Shown here: positions 1 to 5,665 of the stretch, piece by piece
How positions within the stretch are numbered: the stretch's first letter is position 1
Layout: the number at the start of each line of letters is the position of its first letter
NCBI GenBank assembly: GCA_946482385.1
Contig: CAMLRI010000174.1
Location: 1-5,665 of the forward strand
From: an uncultured Cellvibrio sp.
Lineage (GTDB): Bacteria > Pseudomonadota > Gammaproteobacteria > Pseudomonadales > Cellvibrionaceae
Length of the DNA: 5,665 nucleotides
Reading direction: 5' to 3'
Translations under genes and position numbers: made by a program
The notes under the pieces: generated by a model
What the model saw: the letters and a program-made list of their open reading frames with translations, nothing else
What the model was told of the DNA's origin: nothing
The model's database searches: none

Positions 1-1147
1 GTGCCGCCTGCTGTTATCACGCCCCGATATGCTGTTGCTGGACGAACCAACCAACCACCTGGATGCGGAATCCGTATTCTGGCTGGAGCAGTTCCTGCAA
101 AAATTCACCGGCACAGTCGTGGCTATTACCCACGACCGCTACTTCCTCGACAACGCCGCCGGCTGGATTCTGGAACTCGACCGCGGCCACGGCATTCCCT
201 ACGAGGGCAACTACTCCAGCTGGCTGGAGCAAAAAGAAGCCCGCCTGGCCCAGGAACAGCGCGCCGAAGCCGCCCACCAAAAGGCCCTGAAGCAAGAGCT
301 TGAGTGGGTAAGACAAAACCCCAAAGGCCGCCAAGCCAAGAGCAAGGCGCGTTTGGCCCGCTTTGATGAACTGCAATCCCAGGAATTCCAGGCACGCAAC
401 GAAACCAACGAAATTTACATTCCGCCCGGTGAGCGCCTGGGCGACAAGGTCATCGAATTCCACAATGTCTCCAAAGCCTATGGCGACCGCTTGCTGATCG
501 ACAACCTCAGCTTTAGCGTGCCCAAGGGTGCAGTGGTAGGCATTATCGGCGGTAACGGCGCGGGTAAATCCACCCTGTTCCGCATGATTGCCGGCCGCGA
601 GAAGCCGGATTCCGGCGAAGTGGTCATCGGTGAAACCGTGAATGTCGCCTTTGTTGACCAAAGCCGCGACAACCTCGACAACAGCAAAACTGTGTGGGAA
701 GCCGTATCCGGTGGCGCCGATATTTTGAAAATCGGCAACTACGAAGTTTCCTCGCGCTCCTATATTGGCCGCTTTAACTTCAAGGGTTCCGACCAGCAAA
801 AACGTGTGGGCGAACTTTCCGGCGGTGAGCGCGGCCGTTTGCACCTGGCCAATACCCTCAAGCAGGGCGCCAACGTGCTGTTACTCGACGAACCCTCCAA
901 CGACCTGGATATCGAAACCCTGCGCGCCCTGGAAGACGCCATACTCGCCTTCCCCGGTTGCGCCCTGGTGATCTCGCACGACCGCTGGTTCCTCGACCGC
1001 ATTGCCACCCATATCCTCGCCTACGAAGGCGATTCCGATATTGTCTTTTTTGAGGGCAACTACACGGAATATCACGAGGATCTCGTCAAGCGTAAAGGGC
1101 AAAATGCACAGCCACAGCGGATGAAGTACAAACCGCTCAAAGCGTAA
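1..1147 (+). CDS. ettA: Energy-dependent translational throttle protein EttA, ABC-F family (5' truncated)
   Basis: Cytoplasmic ABC-F ATPase that binds the ribosomal E site and gates entry into elongation according to the ATP/ADP ratio (known for E. coli EttA). The frame is open from base 2 with no start, so the N-terminal part lies off the left edge. About 381 residues remain of the family's usual ~555. Numbering from the in-frame Met at base 29 (internal, not the start): first-domain Walker B LLLDEP at 2-7 with Glu6, and H-switch ITHDR near 33-37; a basic linker at about 78-140 ending in [11 protein letters not shown]; second-domain Walker A GGNGAGKS at 174-181, signature LSGGE at 263-267, Walker B LLLDEP at 284-289 with catalytic Glu288, and ISHDR at 315-319. 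The spacing of the two glutamates (282 residues) equals that of E. coli Glu188/Glu470. The second Walker A has Gly where Pro is usual, and the second Walker B is followed by SNDLD rather than TNDLD. An intrinsic terminator follows. EttA is preferred over Uup or YheS because of the linker and the close match throughout. Confidence 0.97.
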   Translation, partial: CRLLLSRPDMLLLDEPTNHLDAESVFWLEQFLQKFTGTVVAITHDRYFLDNAAGWILELDRGHGIPYEGNYSSWLEQKEARLAQEQRAEAAHQKALKQELEWVRQNPKGRQAKSKARLARFDELQSQEFQARNETNEIYIPPGERLGDKVIEFHNVSKAYGDRLLIDNLSFSVPKGAVVGIIGGNGAGKSTLFRMIAGREKPDSGEVVIGETVNVAFVDQSRDNLDNSKTVWEAVSGGADILKIGNYEVSSRSYIGRFNFKGSDQQKRVGELSGGERGRLHLANTLKQGANVLLLDEPSNDLDIETLRALEDAILAFPGCALVISHDRWFLDRIATHILAYEGDSDIVFFEGNYTEYHEDLVKRKGQNAQPQRMKYKPLKA

Positions 1148-1154
1148 CCAACAA

Positions 1155-1175
1155 GGCAGCCTCGGCTGCCTTTTT
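1155..1175 (+). terminator. Intrinsic terminator of ettA
   Basis: A GC-rich hairpin begins 7 bases after the ettA stop. GGCAGC (1155-1160) pairs with GCTGCC (1165-1170) around the loop CTCG, which can close by one further C-G pair. It is followed directly by five T (1171-1175). This is a textbook rho-independent terminator and separates ettA from nhaD transcription. Confidence 0.92.
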
Positions 1176-1235
1176 ACTATCTGGCGGCTGCGCACCGGGT
1201 TTGCTACCCACAAACTCCTACCCCAAGGTGGGCAA

Positions 1236-1263
1236 CTGATAGCCACAAGTAATCTGCTAGACT
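1236..1263 (+). promoter_or_regulatory. Candidate sigma70 promoter for nhaD
   Basis: A -35-like CTGATA (1236-1241, 4 of 6 consensus) lies 16 bases before a -10-like TAGACT (1258-1263, 4 of 6). The -10 is preceded by an extended-10 TGC (1255-1257). Transcription would start near 1270, after the ettA terminator and about 38 bases before the preferred nhaD ATG. The rest of the 1176-1277 gap holds only short inverted repeats (for example GGGT 1198-1201 / ACCC 1206-1209) that I cannot assign. The elements are imperfect, so this is a tentative call. Confidence 0.35.
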
Positions 1264-1295
1264 CGAAAAAACCAACGATGACAACAGCAATGAAT

Positions 1296-1299
1296 AGGA
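1296..1299 (+). promoter_or_regulatory. Ribosome binding site deciding the nhaD start
   Basis: AGGA (1296-1299) lies 8 bases before the ATG at 1308. The two in-frame upstream ATGs, at 1278 and 1290, have only ACCAACG-like and ACAACAGCA-like sequence in front and no purine-rich site. This favours the third ATG. Confidence 0.7.
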
Positions 1300-1307
1300 A
1301 TAAAGCT

Positions 1308-2750
1308 ATGCACAATAAAAACCGCTGGCCTTTGGGTATCTTAGGGGCGCTGCTGGCGCTCTGTAGTTCAAGCGTTTTCGCCGCCGCCGGCGATTTGGAT
1401 TTAACCCGCAGTGGCGCCGGTTACTTCGCGCTCATCCTGTTTGGTATTGCCTATGCGGCCGTGATGGCTGAAGAAGCTCTGCATATGCGCAAATCCAAGC
1501 CAGTGCTGGTAGCAGCCGGCATCATCTGGATCACCATCGGCATTGTGTACACCTCGGCGGGCATGTCGGAAAAAGCGGAACACGCCTTCCGCCACACCTT
1601 GCTGGAATACTCTGAACTGATGCTGTTCCTGTTGGTGGCCATGACTTACATCAACGCCCTGGACGAACGCAATCTGTTCGATGCCCTGCGGGTGTGGATG
1701 GTTCGCAAAGGCTTCAGTTACAAGGCGCTGTTTTGGCTGACCGGTTTCCTCGCGTTTTTTATTTCACCCATCGCCGACAACCTCACCACCGCGCTGCTAA
1801 TGTGCGCCGTGGTAATGAAGGTGGGCGCGGGCGATAAACGTTTTATCAACCTCTGTTGTATCAACGTGGTAGTGGCAGCCAACGCCGGTGGCGCCTTCAG
1901 CCCCTTTGGCGATATCACCACCCTGATGGTATGGCAGGCAGGCATTCTGCCCTTCCATGAATTTTTCGCGCTGTTTATTCCCGCGCTGGTCAATTTTGGC
2001 GTGCCCGCCTTGGCGATGAGTTTCTTTGTGGAAAACCGCCACCCGCAACCCAGCCAGGATGAGCATATTGAACTCAAGCGCGGCGCCCGCCGTATTCTCG
2101 GCCTGTTCCTGATTACCATTGCCACAGCCGTGGCCTGCCACAGTTTCCTCCACTTGCCACCGGTATTGGGCATGATGATGGGCCTGGGCTATTTGCAATT
2201 TTTTGGCTTCTTCCTGCGCAAAACCCTGGCTAAATCCCTGGAACGCAAACGCGCGGCGGCCGCCAGCCGCGGCGACCAGGAAGCCATGCGCCGCTTGGGC
2301 GATGTAGTGCCCTTTGATGTGTTTAATAAAATCGCCCGCGCCGAGTGGGATACCCTGCTGTTCTTCTACGGCGTGGTGATGTGCGTAGGCGGCTTGGGTT
2401 TTATGGGCTATTTGGCACTGATGTCCGATGTGCTTTACAACAATATTGGCGCCACCACTACCAATATTATTCTCGGGGTGGTATCCGCCGTGATCGACAA
2501 TATTCCGGTGATGTTTGCGGTGATTAACATGAACCCGGATATGTCCCACGGCAACTGGTTGTTGATTACCCTCACCGCCGGAGTGGGCGGCAGTATGTTG
2601 TCGATTGGTTCAGCCGCCGGGGTGGCACTGATGGGGCAGGCGCGCGGTTACTACACCTTTATGAGCCACCTGAAATGGACCCCGGTAATTGCCCTGGGCT
2701 ACTTTGCCAGCGTGGGCGTGCATATGTGGCTCAACCAATCCTTATTTTAA
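1308..2750 (+). CDS. nhaD: Na+/H+ antiporter NhaD
   Basis: Inner-membrane secondary transporter of the NhaD family (ion transporter superfamily), exchanging cytoplasmic Na+ or Li+ for protons, important under salt and alkaline conditions. With the start at 1308 the product is 480 residues, close to the usual NhaD size (about 470-490). It begins with a signal-like segment: basic HNKNR, a hydrophobic stretch at about 7-22, then SVFA|AAG near residue 25. Many hydrophobic segments follow. Family signatures are ISPIADNLTTAL (152-163), GGAFSPFGDITT (194-205) and AVIDNIPVMFA (394-404). Their Asp/Asn residues (Asp157, Asn158, Asp202, Asp397, Asn398) line up with polar residues I recall as required in Vibrio cholerae NhaD. 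A charged loop at about 304-335 (many Arg/Lys/Ala) is probably cytoplasmic. Longer starts at 1278 or 1290 would add 10 or 6 residues but lack a ribosome binding site. The gene is monocistronic: a terminator precedes it and a strong one follows. The arsenite permease-like ArsB/CitM relatives are less likely given these motifs. Confidence 0.95.
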   Translation: MHNKNRWPLGILGALLALCSSSVFAAAGDLDLTRSGAGYFALILFGIAYAAVMAEEALHMRKSKPVLVAAGIIWITIGIVYTSAGMSEKAEHAFRHTLLEYSELMLFLLVAMTYINALDERNLFDALRVWMVRKGFSYKALFWLTGFLAFFISPIADNLTTALLMCAVVMKVGAGDKRFINLCCINVVVAANAGGAFSPFGDITTLMVWQAGILPFHEFFALFIPALVNFGVPALAMSFFVENRHPQPSQDEHIELKRGARRILGLFLITIATAVACHSFLHLPPVLGMMMGLGYLQFFGFFLRKTLAKSLERKRAAAASRGDQEAMRRLGDVVPFDVFNKIARAEWDTLLFFYGVVMCVGGLGFMGYLALMSDVLYNNIGATTTNIILGVVSAVIDNIPVMFAVINMNPDMSHGNWLLITLTAGVGGSMLSIGSAAGVALMGQARGYYTFMSHLKWTPVIALGYFASVGVHMWLNQSLF

Positions 2751-2766
2751 AATTCTTACCTTGGCG

Positions 2767-2800
2767 CCCTGCCGCTATTGCAATAGCGACAGGGCTTTTT
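2767..2800 (+). terminator. Intrinsic terminator of nhaD, overlapping the opposing gene's 3' end
   Basis: CCCTG (2767-2771) pairs with CAGGG (2790-2794). Inside, after one C/A mismatch, lies the perfect 16-base palindrome CGCTATTGCAATAGCG (2773-2788). The stem is about 12 pairs after allowing for a loop. It is followed by C and five T (2796-2800), so it terminates rightward transcription 17 bases beyond the nhaD stop. On the other strand no T run follows the hairpin, so it should be one-directional. Bases 2775-2800 are also the last codons and the TAG stop of the leftward gene. Confidence 0.88.
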
Positions 2801-4025
2801 CCACATCCACGCCAAATACCATTACCCCCAAAGGTTCCGGCGAACTCAGGCCGTAGAGCGGCACACTCACTTGCAACTGGAAGCGCTTGGTGGATTCGTC
2901 GTAATTAATCTCACCAAAATGCATAGTGTTGGGTGGCTTGGCAAACACCTGGGTAAATTTATCTTCATCGCCCTGCCAGTAATCCGACGTCATATCGCTG
3001 ATGGCCAGGTTAAGGCCCCGCGCATCGGTCACTATCACTTCGGTGATCACATCCAGGGATTGCTTTTTAATCTCGCGCAGCTGTGCCGAGAGCAGCTGGT
3101 CCACCCATTTAATGGCATAGGTATAGTCGCCTTCGGCAAAGGCACTTATCCAGATTTTATCGCGCCGGTCGATTTCTGCCTGGCGCCAGCGTTTGGATTC
3201 CTTATTGCGCGCACGCAGGGCCGGCTCCAATTCCGGCAGGCGTTTCCAGCGCTCGATTTTGCGCTGCAATAATTCCTGGATGCTCAATTTTTCGTATTCG
3301 GCCACCTGAAAACGGCTGTTGGTGCACTGGGGGATTTTTTGGTTAAAGCGCTGCAAAAAATCGGGATTCTTGTTGAGGAACTGCTCGTTAAAATAAACCC
3401 CTAATGGCACATAGCGGAAAAAACGCGATTGGAAACTATCGGGGTTCATGTTTAATTCGCGCGCCGCGCGCATAAAATGCTCTCGGTCCGCCAGGATCAC
3501 ATCTATGCGGCCGCCCTGTAACAATTTAAGCAGCTGCGGCAAGTTGTTCGCACTCATATCCACCGTATAACCCGCCTCGCCCAGCCAGGTTTCCTGCTGG
3601 CTGCCCAGAATGGAACCCAGGCGGTAGCCATCGCGCCAGGATTCGGGGGCAATAGTGTCGCTGCGCCAAATCCAATACCAATTTTCCAACACCAGGGGCG
3701 CCGATAGCACCGCGTAGGGGTCGACCTGGCGCATGGGGATGGCAGTAAAAAAACCGTCGATGCGGTTGCTTTTCACATCCTGGTAGGCGCGCCGCCAGGG
3801 GGTTACCTGCACCTTATACTCGCGCCCCATAGCGGCAAAAATACACTGCAAATGGGGCAATAAATTTTGCGCATCGCCAGAGGGTAAATCGGAACTAAAC
3901 GCAGAAGAGATATTGGTGGCCAGGTTTACCGCCGGCAGCGCGGGGGACAAGGGCTCATTGGCGCGACAAACCACCGCCGCCCATAGCCCCAACAAGAGCC
4001 CGCCACAGCGAATCCAGTTCGGCAT
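2775..4025 (-). CDS. Secreted solute-binding (SBP family 3-like) protein fused to a C-terminal PDC/Cache-like sensor domain
   Basis: Probable periplasmic ligand-binding protein of unknown ligand, 416 residues. A signal peptide is visible at residues 1-22 (basic start, hydrophobic core, likely cut after CRA22). Cys20 lacks a lipobox because Val precedes it. Residues ~35-232 look like a full type-2 periplasmic binding domain: WRRAYQDVKSNRIDGFF (77-93), MRQVDPY (98-104), GGRIDVILAD (171-180). Arg99 and Asp180 sit where HisJ-type proteins hold the ligand's carboxylate and amine, suggesting an amino-acid-like ligand (inference). Cys61 and Cys234 could form a disulfide. A charged, probably helical linker (~242-295) leads to a Cache-like domain (~298-416) with VIVTDARGLNLAISD (330-344) and SDYWQGDE (347-354). 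No membrane segment or signalling output domain follows. The start is fixed by AAGGGG (4031-4036) five bases upstream of ATG. It lies 79 bases after cobO in the same direction and could be co-transcribed. No ABC permease or ATPase gene is adjacent, so a sensing or accessory role is as likely as transport. Confidence 0.85.
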   Translation of the reverse strand: MPNWIRCGGLLLGLWAAVVCRANEPLSPALPAVNLATNISSAFSSDLPSGDAQNLLPHLQCIFAAMGREYKVQVTPWRRAYQDVKSNRIDGFFTAIPMRQVDPYAVLSAPLVLENWYWIWRSDTIAPESWRDGYRLGSILGSQQETWLGEAGYTVDMSANNLPQLLKLLQGGRIDVILADREHFMRAARELNMNPDSFQSRFFRYVPLGVYFNEQFLNKNPDFLQRFNQKIPQCTNSRFQVAEYEKLSIQELLQRKIERWKRLPELEPALRARNKESKRWRQAEIDRRDKIWISAFAEGDYTYAIKWVDQLLSAQLREIKKQSLDVITEVIVTDARGLNLAISDMTSDYWQGDEDKFTQVFAKPPNTMHFGEINYDESTKRFQLQVSVPLYGLSSPEPLGVMVFGVDVEKALSLLQ

Positions 4026-4061
4026 AACAACCCCTTATGGTTAAGTTGATTCGAAGCATCC

Positions 4062-4067
4062 AGTATA
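4062..4067 (-). promoter_or_regulatory. Possible -10 element for the solute-binding/Cache gene
   Basis: On the minus strand TATACT (5 of 6 consensus) lies in the 79-base gap after cobO, 36 bases before the ATG, placing a start site near 4054 with a leader of about 28 bases. No good -35 is seen at 16-18 bases upstream. The gene might therefore be read from this weak or activated promoter, or by readthrough from cobO. Confidence 0.28.
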
Positions 4068-4076
4068 AGCCAGGGA

Positions 4077-4106
4077 AGCGGCTATTGCTGCGCCGGAACA
4101 GCCGCT
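4077..4106 (-). other. Hairpin at the cobO stop codon (no T run)
   Basis: On the minus strand AGCGGCT (4106-4100, sharing bases with the TAG stop) pairs perfectly over 7 bases with AGCCGCT (4083-4077), around a 16-base loop. No T run follows, so it is unlikely to be an efficient intrinsic terminator. It could protect the cobO 3' end or mark a processing point between cobO and the next gene. Confidence 0.4.
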
Positions 4107-4725
4107 ACCACTCTATTCCCCGCTGGGCTTTGATACCGGCATCAAAGGCGTGTTTGATGGCTTTAATTTCACTGACCGTATCGGCCATATCCTGCAAATA
4201 CTGCTTGGCGCCGCGCCCGGTGATAATCACATTTTGCTGGCGCGGGCGATTGCGAATGGCGGCGAGCACCTTGTCTTTATCCAAATAATGGTAATTGAGC
4301 ATATAGGTGAGTTCATCCAGCAATACCAGGTGGATATCCGGGTCGCTAAACACATGCTCGCACTCGGCCCAGACTTTTTCCGCCGCCGCGCGATCTGCTT
4401 CGGCGTTTTGCGTTTCCCAGGTAAAGCCGGTGGCCATGGCATAGTATTCCAGCTGGGGAATAGCGCCGCGAAACACAGTCTCGGTTAAAAAGTTTTTTTC
4501 GCCGCAATCCCAGGTGCCTTTAATAAATTGCACTATCGCTACCTTGTAACCATGGCCCAAACAGCGCAAGGCGGTGCCAAAGCCCGAGGAGCTTTTGCCC
4601 TTGCCATCGCCGGTTAACACAATCACCACACCGCGCTCTTCATCGGCGCGGGCAATAGCGGCATCGACAATTTGTTTGCGCTGCTGCATACGCTGCTGGT
4701 GGCGCTGGGCTTTGTTGTCGGTCAT
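4105..4725 (-). CDS. cobO: Cob(I)yrinic acid a,c-diamide adenosyltransferase (CobO/BtuR/CobA type)
   Basis: Cytoplasmic enzyme that moves the 5'-deoxyadenosyl group of ATP onto the cobalt of reduced corrinoids, giving adenosylcobalamin or its precursors. It serves both de novo synthesis and salvage. The product is 206 residues, the usual family size (about 190-205). From the preferred ATG: a basic, Gln-rich N-terminus (1-20), then P-loop GDGKGKSS (39-46), FIKGTWDCGE (67-76), GFTWET (100-105), the Walker B-like strand LVLLDELTYMLNY (133-145), TGRGA (169-173), and the conserved tail HAFDAGIKAQRGIEW. All family motifs are intact. An in-frame GTG at 4731 would add two residues but lies inside the ribosome binding site, so ATG 4725 is chosen. 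Upstream on the same strand is a TonB-dependent receptor; receptor followed by cobO is also found in Pseudomonas (PA1271-PA1272). No cobB or other corrin synthesis gene follows here, so salvage is the likely role (inference). A terminator sits just ahead of the gene. Confidence 0.96.
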   Translation of the reverse strand: MTDNKAQRHQQRMQQRKQIVDAAIARADEERGVVIVLTGDGKGKSSSGFGTALRCLGHGYKVAIVQFIKGTWDCGEKNFLTETVFRGAIPQLEYYAMATGFTWETQNAEADRAAAEKVWAECEHVFSDPDIHLVLLDELTYMLNYHYLDKDKVLAAIRNRPRQQNVIITGRGAKQYLQDMADTVSEIKAIKHAFDAGIKAQRGIEW

Positions 4726-4727
4726 AT

Positions 4728-4734
4728 CCACCTC
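4728..4734 (-). promoter_or_regulatory. Ribosome binding site deciding the cobO start
   Basis: On the minus strand GAGGTGG (4734-4728) precedes ATG 4725 with GAGG spaced 5 bases from it. The competing GTG at 4731 overlaps this element and has only a T run before it. The site begins just 2 bases after the T run of the upstream terminator. Confidence 0.8.
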
Positions 4735-4736
4735 AT

Positions 4737-4766
4737 AAAAAAACTCCCGGTTAATGCCCGGGAGTT
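4737..4766 (-). terminator. Intrinsic terminator (or attenuator) between the TonB receptor and cobO
   Basis: On the minus strand AACTCCCGG (4766-4758) pairs perfectly over 9 bases with CCGGGAGTT (4750-4742), loop GCATTAA, and runs into a tract of seven T (4743-4737). It lies about 87 bases past the receptor stop and ends 2 bases before the cobO ribosome binding site. As a terminator it would stop receptor transcripts. Because no promoter can fit between it and cobO, it must also lie inside any cobO transcript, as a partial terminator or attenuator. On the plus strand no T run follows. Confidence 0.85.
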
Positions 4767-4779
4767 ACTGTGGTTAATT

Positions 4780-4795
4780 ACACATTGTTTTGTGT
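4780..4795. repeat. Short inverted repeat in the receptor-cobO gap
   Basis: ACACA (4780-4784) and TGTGT (4791-4795) can form a 5-pair stem with a 6-base loop in the AT-rich gap. It is weak alone and noted because it is one of three tandem potential hairpins between the receptor stop and cobO. Confidence 0.35.
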
Positions 4796-4814
4796 TAAAA
4801 AACTTTTTATTAAC

Positions 4815-4850
4815 AACCGTTCGTTAAAAACAGCCGGATAAAAAACGGTT
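4815..4850. repeat. Inverted repeat AACCGTT / AACGGTT after the receptor stop
   Basis: AACCGTT (4815-4821) and AACGGTT (4844-4850) are perfect 7-base inverted copies separated by 22 bases. They lie 2 bases beyond the receptor stop codon. The left copy is also the core of an imperfect palindrome running from TTAAC to GTTAA (4810-4827). On the minus strand no clean T run follows, so this is not a standard terminator. It could be a 3'-end structure or a protein-binding site. Confidence 0.4.
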
Positions 4851-4852
4851 AG

Positions 4853-5665
4853 TTAAAAGCTATAGTTCACACTCACCTGGTAATTGCGGTCTGGCTGCGG
4901 GTACTGGCCCCACACCGAGTGAAAGCCAGCATAGAATTCATCGGTGATATTGTTGATACGCGCCGTCACATCCCATTGGCGATAGCGGTAACTGGCAGCC
5001 AGGTTAAACACCACCAAGGCATCTAACTTAGCCATGGAGTTGCTGTTGTCATCCGCCTTGTAGCGTGAGCCTGTGTATACCGATTCCAGCACCAGGTTGA
5101 GCGCATTAACCGGCGTGAATACCACCTGGGCATTGGCGCTGTGTTCCGCCACAAAAGGCACTGCTTTACCTTTGAAATCACCAGCTACCACTTCGGCATC
5201 GGTATAGGTGTAGTTAAAGCCAAAACCCAATTGCTCACTCAATTGGCTATCCAAATCCAGCACAAAACCCTGGCGCTCGGAATCAGGCAAATTAATATTG
5301 GCGTAGTTGATAGGGTCGAGCATGATTTCATCGTCGATTTGCATCTGGTACAGGGAGTAGGACACCTGGGCATTATCGCCTTGCCACTGCGCACCCAGTT
5401 CCACCGATTCACCGGTTTGCGGGCGCAGGAAAACTACATCCACCGGCACCAGGCCGTTATCGTCCGGGTTGGCAAAACGGAAACTCTGGGCAAAGCGGCC
5501 AAAGCTGCGCCAGGCGGAATTGATTTGGTAATTTAAACCCAATTCGCTTGCACTCAGGTCATCGTCCTGCTGTACATCGCTTAAATAATTATCGTCTTCC
5601 ACTTCGGCATAGCGCCCACCCAGAGTGGCGGTCAGCTTGGGCAGCAGTGGGTACACCAGCTGCGC
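4853..5665 (-). CDS. TonB-dependent outer-membrane receptor, C-terminal part; probable corrinoid (BtuB-like) receptor
   Basis: Outer-membrane beta-barrel receptor that imports a scarce ligand with energy from TonB-ExbBD. Only about 270 C-terminal residues are present. The frame runs open to the right edge (Ala-Gln-Leu-Val...), and the GTG at 5656 is an internal Val codon, so the plug domain, TonB box and signal peptide are off the window. Visible are alternating aromatic/polar beta strands joined by short turns, for example the LGGRYAEVED, SFGRFAQSFRFANPDD, ESVELGAQW and FGFNYTYTDAEV segments. Near the end is the typical INNITDEFYAGF followed by the last strand YQVSVNYSF with the terminal Phe used by the barrel-assembly machinery. 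Barrel motifs cannot fix the ligand. The B12 assignment rests on adjacency to cobO and is an inference; a siderophore receptor is the alternative. AT-rich sequence with inverted repeats and a terminator follows the stop. Confidence 0.9.
   Translation of the reverse strand, partial: AQLVYPLLPKLTATLGGRYAEVEDDNYLSDVQQDDDLSASELGLNYQINSAWRSFGRFAQSFRFANPDDNGLVPVDVVFLRPQTGESVELGAQWQGDNAQVSYSLYQMQIDDEIMLDPINYANINLPDSERQGFVLDLDSQLSEQLGFGFNYTYTDAEVVAGDFKGKAVPFVAEHSANAQVVFTPVNALNLVLESVYTGSRYKADDNSNSMAKLDALVVFNLAASYRYRQWDVTARINNITDEFYAGFHSVWGQYPQPDRNYQVSVNYSF

Noticed and set aside
17..844. Long minus-strand open frame of about 275 codons opposite ettA
   Set aside because: It lies wholly antisense to a strongly conserved ABC-F gene. 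Its translation shows no domain motifs and no ribosome binding site was seen, so it is a by-product of codon bias.
1176..1277. Possible structured leader or ion-responsive riboswitch before nhaD
   Set aside because: Only short 4-5 base inverted repeats (GGGT/ACCC, CCCAC/GTGGG) are present and none matches a known sodium-responsive RNA that I can recall. The candidate promoter would also exclude them from the transcript.
1797..2549. Minus-strand open frame of about 250 codons opposite nhaD
   Set aside because: It is antisense to clear NhaD transmembrane motifs. The His/Gln-rich translation is what reversed hydrophobic codons give, with no recognisable fold.
3965..4025. Lipoprotein signal in the solute-binding/Cache protein (Cys20)
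   Set aside because: The residues before Cys20 are A-V-V. A lipobox needs a small residue such as Gly, Ala or Ser directly before the Cys. Cleavage after CRA22 by the ordinary signal peptidase fits better.
4735..4852. Possible cobalamin riboswitch ahead of cobO
   Set aside because: The gap is only about 118 bases, shorter than the usual ~200-base element, and I see no B12-box-like GCCACTG on the minus strand. If one exists it should precede the receptor, outside the window.
5141..5536. Plus-strand open frame of 131 codons opposite the TonB receptor
   Set aside because: It is a shadow of the receptor barrel coding sequence, with no start signal and no motif.
5654..5656. GTG as the start of a short 267-residue receptor
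   Set aside because: The frame continues upstream to the window edge with barrel-like residues, and a TonB receptor without plug and signal peptide would not work. It is an internal Val codon.

Overview
The window looks like ordinary chromosome from a Gram-negative gammaproteobacterium. EttA and NhaD are of the gammaproteobacterial type, there is an outer-membrane TonB-dependent receptor, and there is a secreted periplasmic binding-type protein. GC content and codon choice look even across the genes. A member of the Cellvibrionaceae (Cellvibrio or a relative) is my best guess, but this is an impression from protein style, not a proven assignment. I see no insertion sequence, phage, CRISPR, tRNA or rRNA signal, and no intergenic gap longer than about 160 bases.

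Layout. Two genes read rightward. The first is the C-terminal two thirds of ettA (an ABC-F translation factor, cut by the left edge), which ends in a clear intrinsic terminator. The second is a complete nhaD (Na+/H+ antiporter) with its own candidate promoter and a strong terminator. Three genes read leftward, in transcription order from the right edge: the C-terminal part of a TonB-dependent outer-membrane receptor (cut by the right edge), cobO/btuR (corrinoid adenosyltransferase), and a secreted protein that fuses a solute-binding domain to a Cache-like sensor domain. The two groups converge at about 2750-2775. There the nhaD terminator hairpin is built from the last codons of the opposing gene.

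How the genes work together. The receptor and cobO form a plausible vitamin B12 uptake and activation pair: corrinoid import across the outer membrane, then adenosylation in the cytoplasm. The pairing resembles the receptor-cobO order known from Pseudomonas. A strong intrinsic terminator lies between them and ends directly before the cobO ribosome binding site, so cobO expression must depend on readthrough or antitermination, or on a promoter upstream of that hairpin. The solute-binding/Cache protein is the least familiar gene: it is exported, has no membrane anchor or output domain, and has no transporter genes beside it. EttA and NhaD are housekeeping and ion-homeostasis genes with no evident link to the B12 genes.

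I did not find a convincing new multi-gene system. The points most worth a second look are the orphan binding/Cache fusion, the terminator in front of cobO, and the nhaD terminator embedded in the opposing coding sequence.
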